DNA of 32,952 nt from an uncultured Gammaproteobacteria bacterium (GCA_945787155.1 CALZHD010000031.1:1-32952); one strand, 5' to 3'; positions 18,301 to 27,340 are shown, numbered from the stretch's first letter. Notes: a model not told the origin generated them from the sequence alone. Program-made: numbers and translations.

Positions 18301-19807
18301 GGACATCATAGCTCTCTCCCTCAATGAGACCGGTGATGGTTGTGATATAGGGGCTGGCACTGTGCGAAGCGTTGGTGACCCAGTTGCTCCAGGTGGCTGG
18401 CTCGCTGGAGCGCTTGTAATCAACGGTATAGGTATTGTTGCCGTTGCCATCATCGCTATAGGGCATGGAGACCGCGATCGATGTTTTGCTCGCCATTACC
18501 GCGCTGGCGGTACCGGTGCTGGTGGTATCTAGCGCCGTACTGCTGGAGATCTGCAGATGGGTGGTGGATGACCAGTTGTCGTAACCGACCCGCTTGATGC
18601 GGGTGTTGCCGTAATCGGCAACAAAGATATAAGGCTGGCTGCTAATAGTGGCCAGGCCGATGCCGAAGTATTTGGCCTCTGAATTAAATTGGTAGTTACC
18701 AGCCCCGGTGTTGCTGCCACCATAGACCATCAGGCTTGTACCGTTGGCATCGAATTGCTGGATGCGGTGATTATCACGTTCGCTGACCCAGAACTTGCCG
18801 TCGGACTGAATCGAGACCTGATAGGGATAACTGACCCTGCCAGCGGCAGTGCCACTGCTGATACCGCTGATCTGACTGAAGCTACTACAACCGTTAGTGG
18901 ACTTGAACAAGCGATTATTGGTGCTGTCGGTGACGATGACGGTGTTACCTGTGGCACGATCGGTGCCGATACCACGCGCATTGGTACTCAGGCTCAAACC
19001 CGAGGCGCTACAGGTGCTCCAGCTACCACCACTGTTGGTGGATTTATAAATTCTGCCCTGATCATAATCAAGCGCGTAGACAACCGTGCCATCCCCCTTA
19101 ATGGCGACATCAGAAATGCTGACAGCACCACCGGGAAAGCTACCTGTAGTGCTCCAGGAGCTACCGCCGTTGGTGGATCTGTTGAGGCTCGACTGACCAT
19201 CGTCGGTGATGAAAATCATCTGGCCATTGTCACTGACCTCAATCCCATAGTCCTTGGCTGACGAGCCGGTACCGGAAACGCCAGTAAACGAGGAGCCGCC
19301 GTTGGTGGATCGATAGACATATGGACCGGTCTTGTTCGTCATCCAGATAATATTTGGATTGGCGGGATTGACTGCAATATCGTGCGGCTGGCCACCCCCC
19401 GTTAAATGGGCGCTGAAATAGGCATCATCAAAGTGATACGGGTAATTACCGTCCGGCAGGAGGCTGTTGCTGTCGTCTCTGCCGTTCCAGGTCTGGGTAC
19501 GCGCGCCCGCCGAGCCTTCCGGGCTGGTCGGACCTGTGTAACTCGAGTTGCCGACCAGTGTCCGCTTCAATGCCCCAGAATCGTCATATACCCTGAGCCA
19601 TAGCAGGCTACTGGTCACGGGGGTGTAAAAGATCGTGGTTGACTCGGATTCACTGGGGTTAAATGGATTGGGTGCCGCGGTGATGCCGGTGATATTGGCT
19701 GCCTGCGCCGGAAGACTCATGCTGCATGCCAGTGTTGCGATAAAGCTGAGGTTGATCAACTTCTGTTGGGTAGTCTGCTTTAGGCTAAATGGCATCACAG
19801 CTCTCAT
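15311..19807 (-). CDS. Giant secreted FlgD-Ig / propeller / FN3 protein (partner A, copy 2)
   Basis: 1498 residues. A signal peptide ends near LPAQA (36). FlgD-type Ig domain 1 spans about 38-130 (APNPFNPSESESTT, LLPDGNYPY). A first propeller spans about 138-410 with BNR/Asp-box phrases (STNGGSSWS) and NHL-like phrases (WVSERDNHRIQQFD, FVADYGNTRIKRVGYDNW). Then come a FN3-like domain (420-525), a second FlgD domain (527-622), a second propeller (625-895), three FN3 domains (908-1198, each with QQRIYRS and TYYYVIRAF-type strands), a cadherin-like domain (1200-1292) and a 200-residue C-terminal domain ending MRFYR. No catalytic site or transmembrane segment is seen. The ATG at 19807 is kept because a decayed copy shares it; an ATG four codons later is possible. 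It is a paralogue of the gene at 22492-27276. Likely a cell-surface or secreted adhesion or structural protein; the exact role is unknown. Confidence 0.87.
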   Translation of the reverse strand: MRAVMPFSLKQTTQQKLINLSFIATLACSMSLPAQAANITGITAAPNPFNPSESESTTIFYTPVTSSLLWLRVYDDSGALKRTLVGNSSYTGPTSPEGSAGARTQTWNGRDDSNSLLPDGNYPYHFDDAYFSAHLTGGGQPHDIAVNPANPNIIWMTNKTGPYVYRSTNGGSSFTGVSGTGSSAKDYGIEVSDNGQMIFITDDGQSSLNRSTNGGSSWSTTGSFPGGAVSISDVAIKGDGTVVYALDYDQGRIYKSTNSGGSWSTCSASGLSLSTNARGIGTDRATGNTVIVTDSTNNRLFKSTNGCSSFSQISGISSGTAAGRVSYPYQVSIQSDGKFWVSERDNHRIQQFDANGTSLMVYGGSNTGAGNYQFNSEAKYFGIGLATISSQPYIFVADYGNTRIKRVGYDNWSSTTHLQISSSTALDTTSTGTASAVMASKTSIAVSMPYSDDGNGNNTYTVDYKRSSEPATWSNWVTNASHSASPYITTITGLIEGESYDVRMTYNDADGVTGSNPQTLFNIIGGNLSGVSATPNPFNPNNETTTLTYSTASDALLWLKIYNNSGQLKRKLIDPTIYTAVNTDGVSGSHNKVWDGRDSLANILPDGQYPYTIDDAFFDAHLTLGAAGAPRDVAVDPTDSQHIWMTNTSANYLWESTNGGSSWVSRNVGLCGAGAYGIVTSADGQTIYVSCDGANVLRKSTNGGGSWVSTAAMPATTIADVATSADGQIVYALDYNNAIYVSSNAGASWGICGGFGLATSNPRGIATSADGATVLIADSGNNKIWSGDCHNFFFEFSGISTGTPAGKVSYPYQIALQPDGKFWVSERDNHRIQQFDENGESLMVYGGTASGSGNFRFNVGASSFFGIGLDSASAQPHILVADYGNTRIKKVGYDNFSSASDLLIVSAPPSVPDGLSGGDRPGDNGGAINLAWTVSTADNVLQQRIYRSTFSGGGYTLLTTIANNTTNSYTDTTAANGITYYYIIRAFNGSLESVNSNQASATALDNIAASSPGGLSATAGDSEVPLSWTVSSSNDVTQQRIYRSTTSGSGYVLLASINNNSTNSYVDTSVTNGTTYYYVIRAFDGTSESVNSNQGSATPSASIVNAPSALTANAPTGSDQVNLSWTVSTSSGVTQQRIYRRQSNQGYSTSPIATISNNSANSYSDTTAADGIQYFYIVRAFRSGIESANSNESSATISPNLAPVASDALLAVLRNTTGFGTLRGSDGNDDPITFSIVANGSLGNATITNASTGAYQYVPNTNATGTDTILFRVNDGNENSNTATLTVMISATVPPSEPVNNGFEMISIPTHLIQETDFFKLFQDDLGAAPFVYKFVSSGPAATFNGQYKVATKATAGVGYWLYVQTLDGPRLDDDFNGENLMQCDPVNFPGTQCVDIALSAGGNLIGNPYPTNKLIESITDVEFCNRTATPGCDNGSDWVSFSAAVSNGWIMNTLYHWNSSSKSYDAQSLVDVITVRPWQGYFMRVDSADTIIMRFYR

Positions 19808-20348
19808 GTTCAGTAGTGTTATTTAATTTATTAAGTGATTATGTCGCATTAACGACTGGTCTCACTTATACGATCCTCCCTGATGTCGTTTGTTGACTTA
19901 ATCTAAGCCGCCTTGATTTTACTGTCTGGATACCAAAATGGCTATCATCCGCTTCAGCCCTTCGGAATGGTTATATATCCTGAGCATCAACAGGCTCACC
20001 CAACATCAGCTTGCGCGTCACCGGCCTGGGGTAACATTGGACTTCTGCACAGACAGTGGCAAACCGGAACAGCATAAAGCTGAGAGTAATCAATCATATA
20101 TTGACCGTCTGCTCTAAACTAAACGGTATTACAGCGCTCATACGGTCGACAGTAGCATTATTAAGATTTGGAATCCATATGGCATTAGCTGGCACTCAGG
20201 AAGATGCGGCGTCACACAACTGCTGTCAGGGCTGGCCGGCGGGATGCTAACGCTCAGGATAATTCAGAGGTTTGGAGGAGATGATAGCTAATGATTTACC
20301 CACCAGAACTGTGCCCACCCTGGTTCCAGGGCGCTTGTGGTGATGGTA
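19808..20348. other. Gap between the two surface-protein units
   Basis: This gap contains the decayed 5' end of a third large-protein gene (20060-20141, listed separately) and the upstream region of the copy-2 operon. A TATAAG-like -10 (19868-19873, minus strand) lies upstream of the start at 19807 but has no good -35, so the promoter is not assigned. I see no intact gene, tRNA or mobile-element end here. Confidence 0.5.
20060..20141 (-). pseudogene. Decayed 5' end of a third large surface-protein gene
   Basis: Read on the minus strand from ATG 20141, the frame gives MSAVIPFSLEQTVNI, a stop (TGA), then LITLSFMLFR. The intact gene at 19807 begins MRAVMPFSLKQTTQQKLINLSFIATL. By eye 28 of the first 36 bases agree, and CTCAGCTTTAT recurs downstream in both. 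The match fades after about 80 bases, and an in-frame stop plus a lack of any further domain shows it is a remnant. It is best explained as what is left of a third copy or of a recombination between copies. Confidence 0.75.
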
Positions 20349-20382
20349 CCTGCGCCGACAGGATTATACTGTTCGGCGCAGG
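20349..20382 (-). terminator. Strong GC-rich hairpin after the copy-1 operon
   Basis: CCTGCGCCGA and TCGGCGCAGG form a perfect 10-bp stem, extended by CAG/CTG past a bulged T, with an AT-rich 7-nt loop. It begins 17 bp after the stop of the gene ending at 20399. No T-run follows, so it may be a weak terminator or a 3'-end stabiliser; it separates the two surface units. Confidence 0.5.
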
Positions 20383-20398
20383 AGAGCTGCTTATCAAG

Positions 20399-22492
20399 CT
20401 AGTGGATTCGTCGTCTCATCAGCAGCAGGAAGAGGATGGCGAACAGCGTCAGGGGGCCGACGAGTCCACCGCTACTACCGCCACTGCCGGTGTTTACCGC
20501 CACGGGTTGGGTTGGCCCGCCGGGATCGACGATCGTGCCATTGACGATGCCATCCTTGTCACCCGCGCCGCCATCGACCAGTGTCAGGGTCGCCGTGTTG
20601 CCGCTTATCACTACATTGGCGCTCAGGTCGGACATAGTATCCGTGGTCGGGTCGTAACTGTACCAGCTCGTACCGGTTGGCAGTGCCGCAGGAAAGTAGA
20701 ATGTGACATGGGCCACCGCAGGATTCGCCGGGTCTACCGCCAGCCCATCGATGCGGTAACTAAAAAAGCCGTACGGCGTCGAGACAGCATCAAGATGCGC
20801 TGCCGGAATGGTGCTGGTAGCAACAGCGGTAATGCTGTCGAGGGTGCCGGCATCGGCATGAATGCCGATCTGATTCACCCTGCTGGCATCCATAATGGCG
20901 CGAATGCCTTCTCCACTATCGTCAGCCCCATTGCCATTGGTGTCGGTAAAACCTGTGATCTGATAGCGATCATCGATACCGTCATTTGTCAGGTCATTGG
21001 GATTGGTCGCGCCGCTGCTCACCGCCAATGCATTTGACCAGGGTGACCACAGCCCCACGCTGTCCTGGTGACGGGTGCGGATCCAGTAATTACTGGCAAT
21101 CGCGAGCAGTGCATCGGGCACCACCAGCTGGCGATGTTCAATCGCATCGATCGCGGAGCCCGATTTCTTCGTGAGCATTTTACGCAACTTGATGCCACTC
21201 TCGGTAAAGCCAACGTCAGTGCCAATCTCCCATTCGGAGGCAGTCAGGTAATCGCCCTGCAGCGCATCCGGGTCACTAAATCCTGTCACGTCCAGGACCT
21301 GAGCTGCCAATGCAATCTCGCCGCTCAACGGTGTGATGATTGGCTGAGCTGGACGATGACTATTGAGCGTGTCCGTAATCACCAGGGGTAATGAGCCATA
21401 CATCACCTCGTCGCCATCGCTGTCGCCATCACCATCAGTATCAGCAAGCAATGGGCTTGTACCGAGGATAATTTCAGCACCGTCCAGTAGCCCATCACTA
21501 TCACTATCATTGAGATTAGGGTCAGTGCCCTGCGTATATTCATCTGTATCAAGTAGCCCGTCACCATCAACATCTGAAGTGGCACCAGCAGTGGTGAGAT
21601 TGCCGAAATGGGTGATCTCCCAGGCGTCCTGCAAGCCGTCAACATCTGTATCAGTGGCGCTATAGGTCACTGTGATGGTCTGGGTTGCCTGGTCGTTATA
21701 GGCCCCATCATCGGTAGCGACGATGGTGAAGCTATTCACTCCTGGGTTGAGCGTGGTCACAAACGACCAATTGGCCATGTTGGTACCCGTTACGGTTCCG
21801 CCGGTTGCGGGCTCACTGTTAACGGTGACTGATTGAACACCACTGTCGCCCTGCCCTGCATCAGTGGCGGTACCGCTGATTGTCAGGTTGGGATTGCTGA
21901 CCACGGCACCATCAAGTGGGCTGGCAATCACGAGTAACGGAGGTTCCATATGCACGGCAGTCACCGATAACAAACGCAGATTATTGTCCGGCAGGGTATA
22001 GGAAGTCTGCGTCAGCATATTGATCGTCGCGCCGCCTGCCACATCTGTCAGGATCAGTGTGTAATCGTTCGGTAATGCAGAGATATCCCATTCCAGCGTC
22101 AGACTGGAGTTTGTTAGCGGCGAACTTGTTTTAAAGTCCCACTGTTTTTGCCGTCCCGGTGCCTTGATATCAAACCAGAATTGAGTATCGCTCACCCCCC
22201 AGTCGGCATGGTCAAAATAGAGCAGCACTTCAGCTGGGTCTCCGCTGGCACTTGAACCATTAAAAGCGGGCGCATCATACAACAAGTCATGGGCATCGCT
22301 TGCCGCCGAATGTTTCCCCAGGGTGATCTTTGTGGTGGTAGCGCCTGCAGTGGCACTAATATCGACATTCCAGTCGGCATGCGCAGCGAGTGTTGGCAGC
22401 GGCATCACCAGCGCCATGATCAACATTATCCGTAGGCATCGCTTCACCATCGCCGCTGGAAACAACATAACTTTTGACGTATAGACTTTCAT
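20399..22492 (-). CDS. Calcium-repeat surface protein with C-terminal sorting tail (partner B, copy 1)
   Basis: About 697 residues from the ATG at 22492, which overlaps the stop codon of the preceding gene as TAATG. An in-frame start 21 codons earlier would lie inside that gene and lacks a signal-like start. The signal peptide ends near LAAHA. The N-terminal beta domain has ITLGKHSAASDAHDLLYDAP and LLYFDHADW. An extra Ig-like domain of about 100 residues (roughly 180-279; SPLDGAVVSNPNLTISGTA) is absent from the copy-2 paralogue. Calcium repeats (TDTDVDGLQDAWE, SDSDGLLDGAEIILGTSP) follow, then a FN3-like domain, a domain resembling choice-of-anchor U (DGGAGDKDGIVNGTIVDPGG), and the tail GGLVGPLTLFAILFLLLM plus RRRIH. 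That tail resembles a GlyGly-CTERM sorting signal. An anchored surface protein paired with the giant protein encoded upstream is inference. Confidence 0.85.
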   Translation of the reverse strand: MKVYTSKVMLFPAAMVKRCLRIMLIMALVMPLPTLAAHADWNVDISATAGATTTKITLGKHSAASDAHDLLYDAPAFNGSSASGDPAEVLLYFDHADWGVSDTQFWFDIKAPGRQKQWDFKTSSPLTNSSLTLEWDISALPNDYTLILTDVAGGATINMLTQTSYTLPDNNLRLLSVTAVHMEPPLLVIASPLDGAVVSNPNLTISGTATDAGQGDSGVQSVTVNSEPATGGTVTGTNMANWSFVTTLNPGVNSFTIVATDDGAYNDQATQTITVTYSATDTDVDGLQDAWEITHFGNLTTAGATSDVDGDGLLDTDEYTQGTDPNLNDSDSDGLLDGAEIILGTSPLLADTDGDGDSDGDEVMYGSLPLVITDTLNSHRPAQPIITPLSGEIALAAQVLDVTGFSDPDALQGDYLTASEWEIGTDVGFTESGIKLRKMLTKKSGSAIDAIEHRQLVVPDALLAIASNYWIRTRHQDSVGLWSPWSNALAVSSGATNPNDLTNDGIDDRYQITGFTDTNGNGADDSGEGIRAIMDASRVNQIGIHADAGTLDSITAVATSTIPAAHLDAVSTPYGFFSYRIDGLAVDPANPAVAHVTFYFPAALPTGTSWYSYDPTTDTMSDLSANVVISGNTATLTLVDGGAGDKDGIVNGTIVDPGGPTQPVAVNTGSGGSSGGLVGPLTLFAILFLLLMRRRIH

Positions 22493-25400
22493 TATCTGTA
22501 AAACCTTAAGGTGATGCTGTCGGCAGTGCTGACCCTGATGAAATAGCCTTTCCATGGGTTAAAGGTGATGCCTCCCCCGGCGGTTTGCGTATCGTAGCTC
22601 TTTGTTGCGGGGTTCCAGTGATAGACCGATGTGAGTATCCAGCCGTTGCTGACGGCGGTGCTGAATGGCACCCAGCCACCCGCATTCACACAGCCTGGTG
22701 TCAGCGTCTGATTACACACTTTGGCATCTGCCGTACTGGTCACCACCTTGTCAACGGGATAGGGATTACCGATGATATTGCCACCACTCACCGTGGTTAT
22801 GTCAACGCACTGAACGCCGGGAAAGTTGACCGAATCACACTCCAGTTTATTTTCACCATTAAAGTCATCGTCCAGCGTGGGGGCGCTGATGGTTTGCACC
22901 GCCATCCAATAGCCACCGCCGGGTTGCCCTACAGTGGTCTGTACATAGCTACCGCCAAATCCAGCCGGATTGCCATCACTGACAAATTTATAGACAAAGG
23001 GTGGTGATCCGAGGTCATCGAGGAACAGATCATAGAACGTTTGCTTCTGGATAAAATGGGTCGGAACCGAAATCATTTCAAACGTGGTCTGCATCCCCGC
23101 GCTTGGTGCGACCGGCGGATCTATGATCACATTAACTGTTGCGATATTGGAGCTATCGCGGAAGTCATCCGCTCTAAAGGTGAAGCTATCGGTGCCAGTG
23201 AATGATGGATTCGGTACATATTGATAGGCACCCGTGGCCGAGTTGGTAATACTGGCTGTGCCCTGAGTACCATTGCTGGTGATGGTGTAGGTGAGGGGGT
23301 CACCATCTGCATCACTGGCGATTAACGTGCCTATGGAGGTGTTGTCCGAGACACCGTAATGCGTACCATTGATTGCCACCGGGGCAAAATTGCCTCGTGG
23401 GTAGGCGTGGGCTTCATTGGAGTTAGGCGATTCCTGGGTGCCATCGAAGGAGCGGATCACATAATAGTAATTGAAGTAGTTTGTAATAGTACTATCGTTG
23501 TAGCTGTTGGTGATATTGTTAGTGATGGTTGTTAGCAGCGCGTAACCACTGCCACTGGTGGCGCTGCGGTAGATACGCTGTTCTGTAATGGCAGGGTTAC
23601 TGGAAGTGGACACTGTCCATGTGAGATCCACAGAACCGTCATTACCTACGCCACTGACCAACGTGGGTGGATTGGTAAAGCTAGTATCGGGCGTAGCGCT
23701 TGACTCGTTCGAATTCGTAGATTCCTGAGAGACATCGATCGCGCGAACTATATAGTAGTACGTGGTGCCATTACTGACTGCACTGTCGGTATAGATAACT
23801 GTCGTCTTGTCGCCAATCGTTGCCACCAGAGAGTAAGGTCCGCCGGGGCTGGTACTACGGTAGACTTTCTGTTGAATGACATCACTAGAATTGGATACCG
23901 TCCAGGAGAGGGCTACTTCAGCCTCAAATGGCGTTGCACTAAGGCCGGTCGGCGCGTTCGGCGCAATATTGTCTAACGGGGCGACATTGGTCTCGGTTGA
24001 ATTAGCGGACTCCTGTAGGCCTTTATAGCTCCTGATTACATAGTAATAGGTGGTGCCGGTGGTTACCGCGGTGTCTGTATAGGCCGCAGTAGTATTATTA
24101 TTGAAGGTCGTAATGAGCGTGGGTGATGGATCACTCGGCGTCGTACTGCGGTAAAGCCGCTGCTGAATCACGCCTGGAGTCGCGGACACAGTCCAGGTTA
24201 GATCAATAGAACCACCCTGGTCCGCTGGCGTGTCTACTGCAGCCACGCCTGTTGGCGCGGCAGGCGGGGTGTTGCGTACCTGTGCATCAGTTGACGATGT
24301 CCAGTTGTCGTAGGCCAGCTCCTTGACCCGTGCGTTGTCATTATCCGAGATGAAGATGGTGGGTTGATCACTGACAATGGCCAGGTCGATGCCAATAAAG
24401 CCGGTGGCTCCATTGAACTGGTAGTTACCACTGCCGCTCGTGGTGCCACCGATGACCATCAGGCTATTGCCGTCAGCATCGAACTGCTGGATGCGATGAT
24501 TGTCGCGCTCACTGACCCAGAATTTTCCATCCGCCTGAATTTCGATTTGATAGGGATAATCGACATCACCCGCCGCGGCACCGAGATTGATGCCGCCAAA
24601 AGGAAAGAAGAAACCGCAGCCGTCGTAAGATACCCAGATCTGATTGCCACCACTATCGGCCACCATCACGGTACTGCCGGTCGCATTAGTGGCAATACCG
24701 CGAGGCAAGTTGGTGGAGAGTGCGGCACCGGTACATGTAACCCAGCTGCCACCGCTATCTTCAGACTTGTAGACCTTGTTGTTGTTGGGATCGACCCCGT
24801 AAACGATTGCGCCATCATCACTGATCGCGACGTCAACCACGGTCGTGACGGGCAACGCACCGGAGCTGCCCCAGCTGCTGCCGCCATCGGTGGATTTATG
24901 CAGTTGAGACTCGCCATTCTGAGCGACGTAGATAGTTTGGCCGTCAGCACTGATGGCAATGCCATAGGCCTTATTCGCTGTCACGACGCCGCTAACAGAA
25001 CTCCAGCTAGCCCCGCCGTTAGTGGATTTGTAAAAGTAAGGCGAAGTCTTTCCAGTCAGCCACATCTTCTGAGGATTGGAGGGGTCAACTCCAATTTCAT
25101 TAGGATTACTGGTGGGGGATGAATGGTGGGCAACAAAATAGGCATCGTCGATCTGATAGGGGTAATCACCATCCGGCAGTTTCGCGCTGTTGTCATCCGT
25201 CCCGTTCCATGCGTCATTTTTGACACCCGCAGTCTTGTTGGCGGAGGTATAAGATGGACCGGAGGGCCCTGTCACTTTCTTTAATATGTTGTTGGCGTTA
25301 TCGACAACCCTGATCCACGTCAGGGCACTATTCGCCAGTGTGTATGAAAAAGTGGTGAATTCAATATCAGGATTAAACGGATTAGGTGACACCGACACAT

Positions 25401-27276
25401 TGCTAACGTTACTGGAAAGCGCGGGCAGGGCGATGGCTGTCACAATGGTTGGATTGGTGCCGCTCACGGTATCGACATCATTGTAGGTCATGCGCACATC
25501 GTAGGTGCCGCCGAGATTTAATCCAGTGATGGTGGTGGTGAACGGGCTGGCACTGTGCGCATGGGGATTGGGTGCCCAGACGGTATATGACGGCGCACCG
25601 TTCAGTTTGTATTCTACGGTATAGGTGTTATTGGTGTTGTCATCATCGCTATACGGCATACTGATATCGATAGCAGTGCCACTGGCCGCTACTGCGGTGG
25701 CGACGCCAGCCGTGGTGGAGTTGACCGGTGTGGGCAGCGTGATGTTCAACACGGTCTGCGGATTGGTACCTGACACGGTATCCGCGTCATTGTATGTCAT
25801 TTCAACATCGTAGCTTTCGCCGGGCGTGAGGCCGGTAATCGTTGTCGTAAACGGCGTGGCGCTATGTGTCTGGGGGTTGGGTGTTAAGGTTACCCATGAC
25901 CCCTGAGGGCTGTTCACCCTGTGTTTCACGGTATAGGTGTTGTTGCTATTGTCATCATCGGTATAGGGCATGCTGACATTGATGCTCGTAGTGCTTGCTG
26001 CCGCTGCCGTCGCAGTCCCGACCGTGGTTGAATTTACCCCAGCCGCACTAGAGATCTGTAGATGGGTAGTGGATGCCCAGTTGTCGTAGCCGACCTTTTT
26101 GATGCGGGTGTTGCCATAATCGGCGACAAAGATATAGGGTTGGCTGCTGATGGTGGCCAGACCGATGCCGAAGTAGAAAGTACTCGAGTTGAACTGGTAG
26201 TTGCCACTACCGCTCGACGTACCACCATAGATCATCAGGCTGGTGCCGTTGGCATCGAATTGCTGAATGCGATGATTGTCGCGCTCACTGATCCAGAACT
26301 TGCCGTCAGACTGAATCGAGACCTGATAGGGATAGCTGACACCACTATTGACCACGACACTAAAGCTCGAGCAGCCGTCAGTAGATTTATAGAGGCGATT
26401 GTTGGAACTGTCGGCGACGATGACGGTGGTGCCGGTGGCACGATCAGTGCCGATACCACGGGCACTGCCACCAAGCGCCATGCCCGTAGCACTACAGGTA
26501 CTCCAGGAGCTACCACTATCGGTGGATTTATAGATGTTGTTTAGATCGTAATCAAGGGCATAAATGGTTGCACCGTCCCCCTTGATAGCGACATCGATTA
26601 CCTTGGTCGAGCCGCCGGGAAAGCTGGCGGTGGTCCCCCATGAACTACCGCCATTGGTGGATTTGTTGAGGCTCGACTGGCCATCGTCGGTGATATAAAT
26701 CGTCTGACCATTATCGCTGACCTCGATTGCATAATCCTTGGCCGACGAACCGGTACCGGAAACGCCCGAAAATGTTGAGCCCCCGTCGGTGGACTTGAAG
26801 ACATAGGGACCGGTCTTGTTGGTCATCCAGATAGTACTGGGATTGGATGGGTCGACCGCGATATCAAATGGCTGCCCCCCTCCTGTTAAATGAGCGCTGA
26901 AAAAGGCATTATCGATGGTATATGGGTAGGTGCCATCAGGCAGCAAACTTGCCCCATCGTTCTTGCCGTCCCACACTTTATTGCGTGCGCCGCTTAAACC
27001 CTCCGGATTCTTTGGGCCTGTGTAAGCGGTCGTATCGATCAGCGTCTTCTGCAGGGCTGGTACAGTGTCATATATTCTCAACCACAATAGAGAATCAGTT
27101 CCGACGGTGTAAGAGATGGTGGTAGATTCAGGCAGGCTGGCGTTAAATGGATTGGGGGTCGCTGAGATGCCGGTGACATTGGCCGACTGTGCAGGAAGGC
27201 TGCAAACCAGCGCAGTGATAAAACCAAGCTTGCTCAGCCATGCTCTGGTAGTCTGCTTTAAGTTAAACGGCATCAT
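22492..27276 (-). CDS. Giant secreted FlgD-Ig / propeller / FN3 protein (partner A, copy 1)
   Basis: About 1594 residues from ATG 27276, chosen because GGA stands about 8 bases upstream and the signal peptide then starts MMPFNLKQTTRAW as in its paralogue. ATG 27303 is in frame but has no ribosome-binding site. The signal ends near LPAQSA. Domain order matches the 1498-residue paralogue: FlgD-Ig (NPFNASLPESTTISY), BNR/NHL propeller (STNGGSSWG, RDNHRIQQFDANG), FN3-like, FlgD-Ig, propeller, three FN3, cadherin-like, and the conserved C-terminal domain ending LRFYR. The main difference is two tandem copies of the FN3-like domain after the first propeller instead of one. It lies 64 bp after the gene ending at 27341, so the three genes probably form one operon. 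No enzyme motif is seen; function unknown. Confidence 0.87.
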   Translation of the reverse strand: MMPFNLKQTTRAWLSKLGFITALVCSLPAQSANVTGISATPNPFNASLPESTTISYTVGTDSLLWLRIYDTVPALQKTLIDTTAYTGPKNPEGLSGARNKVWDGKNDGASLLPDGTYPYTIDNAFFSAHLTGGGQPFDIAVDPSNPSTIWMTNKTGPYVFKSTDGGSTFSGVSGTGSSAKDYAIEVSDNGQTIYITDDGQSSLNKSTNGGSSWGTTASFPGGSTKVIDVAIKGDGATIYALDYDLNNIYKSTDSGSSWSTCSATGMALGGSARGIGTDRATGTTVIVADSSNNRLYKSTDGCSSFSVVVNSGVSYPYQVSIQSDGKFWISERDNHRIQQFDANGTSLMIYGGTSSGSGNYQFNSSTFYFGIGLATISSQPYIFVADYGNTRIKKVGYDNWASTTHLQISSAAGVNSTTVGTATAAAASTTSINVSMPYTDDDNSNNTYTVKHRVNSPQGSWVTLTPNPQTHSATPFTTTITGLTPGESYDVEMTYNDADTVSGTNPQTVLNITLPTPVNSTTAGVATAVAASGTAIDISMPYSDDDNTNNTYTVEYKLNGAPSYTVWAPNPHAHSASPFTTTITGLNLGGTYDVRMTYNDVDTVSGTNPTIVTAIALPALSSNVSNVSVSPNPFNPDIEFTTFSYTLANSALTWIRVVDNANNILKKVTGPSGPSYTSANKTAGVKNDAWNGTDDNSAKLPDGDYPYQIDDAYFVAHHSSPTSNPNEIGVDPSNPQKMWLTGKTSPYFYKSTNGGASWSSVSGVVTANKAYGIAISADGQTIYVAQNGESQLHKSTDGGSSWGSSGALPVTTVVDVAISDDGAIVYGVDPNNNKVYKSEDSGGSWVTCTGAALSTNLPRGIATNATGSTVMVADSGGNQIWVSYDGCGFFFPFGGINLGAAAGDVDYPYQIEIQADGKFWVSERDNHRIQQFDADGNSLMVIGGTTSGSGNYQFNGATGFIGIDLAIVSDQPTIFISDNDNARVKELAYDNWTSSTDAQVRNTPPAAPTGVAAVDTPADQGGSIDLTWTVSATPGVIQQRLYRSTTPSDPSPTLITTFNNNTTAAYTDTAVTTGTTYYYVIRSYKGLQESANSTETNVAPLDNIAPNAPTGLSATPFEAEVALSWTVSNSSDVIQQKVYRSTSPGGPYSLVATIGDKTTVIYTDSAVSNGTTYYYIVRAIDVSQESTNSNESSATPDTSFTNPPTLVSGVGNDGSVDLTWTVSTSSNPAITEQRIYRSATSGSGYALLTTITNNITNSYNDSTITNYFNYYYVIRSFDGTQESPNSNEAHAYPRGNFAPVAINGTHYGVSDNTSIGTLIASDADGDPLTYTITSNGTQGTASITNSATGAYQYVPNPSFTGTDSFTFRADDFRDSSNIATVNVIIDPPVAPSAGMQTTFEMISVPTHFIQKQTFYDLFLDDLGSPPFVYKFVSDGNPAGFGGSYVQTTVGQPGGGYWMAVQTISAPTLDDDFNGENKLECDSVNFPGVQCVDITTVSGGNIIGNPYPVDKVVTSTADAKVCNQTLTPGCVNAGGWVPFSTAVSNGWILTSVYHWNPATKSYDTQTAGGGITFNPWKGYFIRVSTADSITLRFYR

Positions 27277-27340
27277 ATGTTTCCATTTGGTTTGCAGTAA
27301 CATTTGCTAACGTATTTAAATTTTTAAAACATCGGTTTGT

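Noticed and set aside
20291-21037. 248-residue plus-strand frame opposite the copy-1 anchor gene
   Set aside because: It is an antisense shadow caused by the biased codon use of the repeat-rich gene; similar shadows occur opposite both giant genes.
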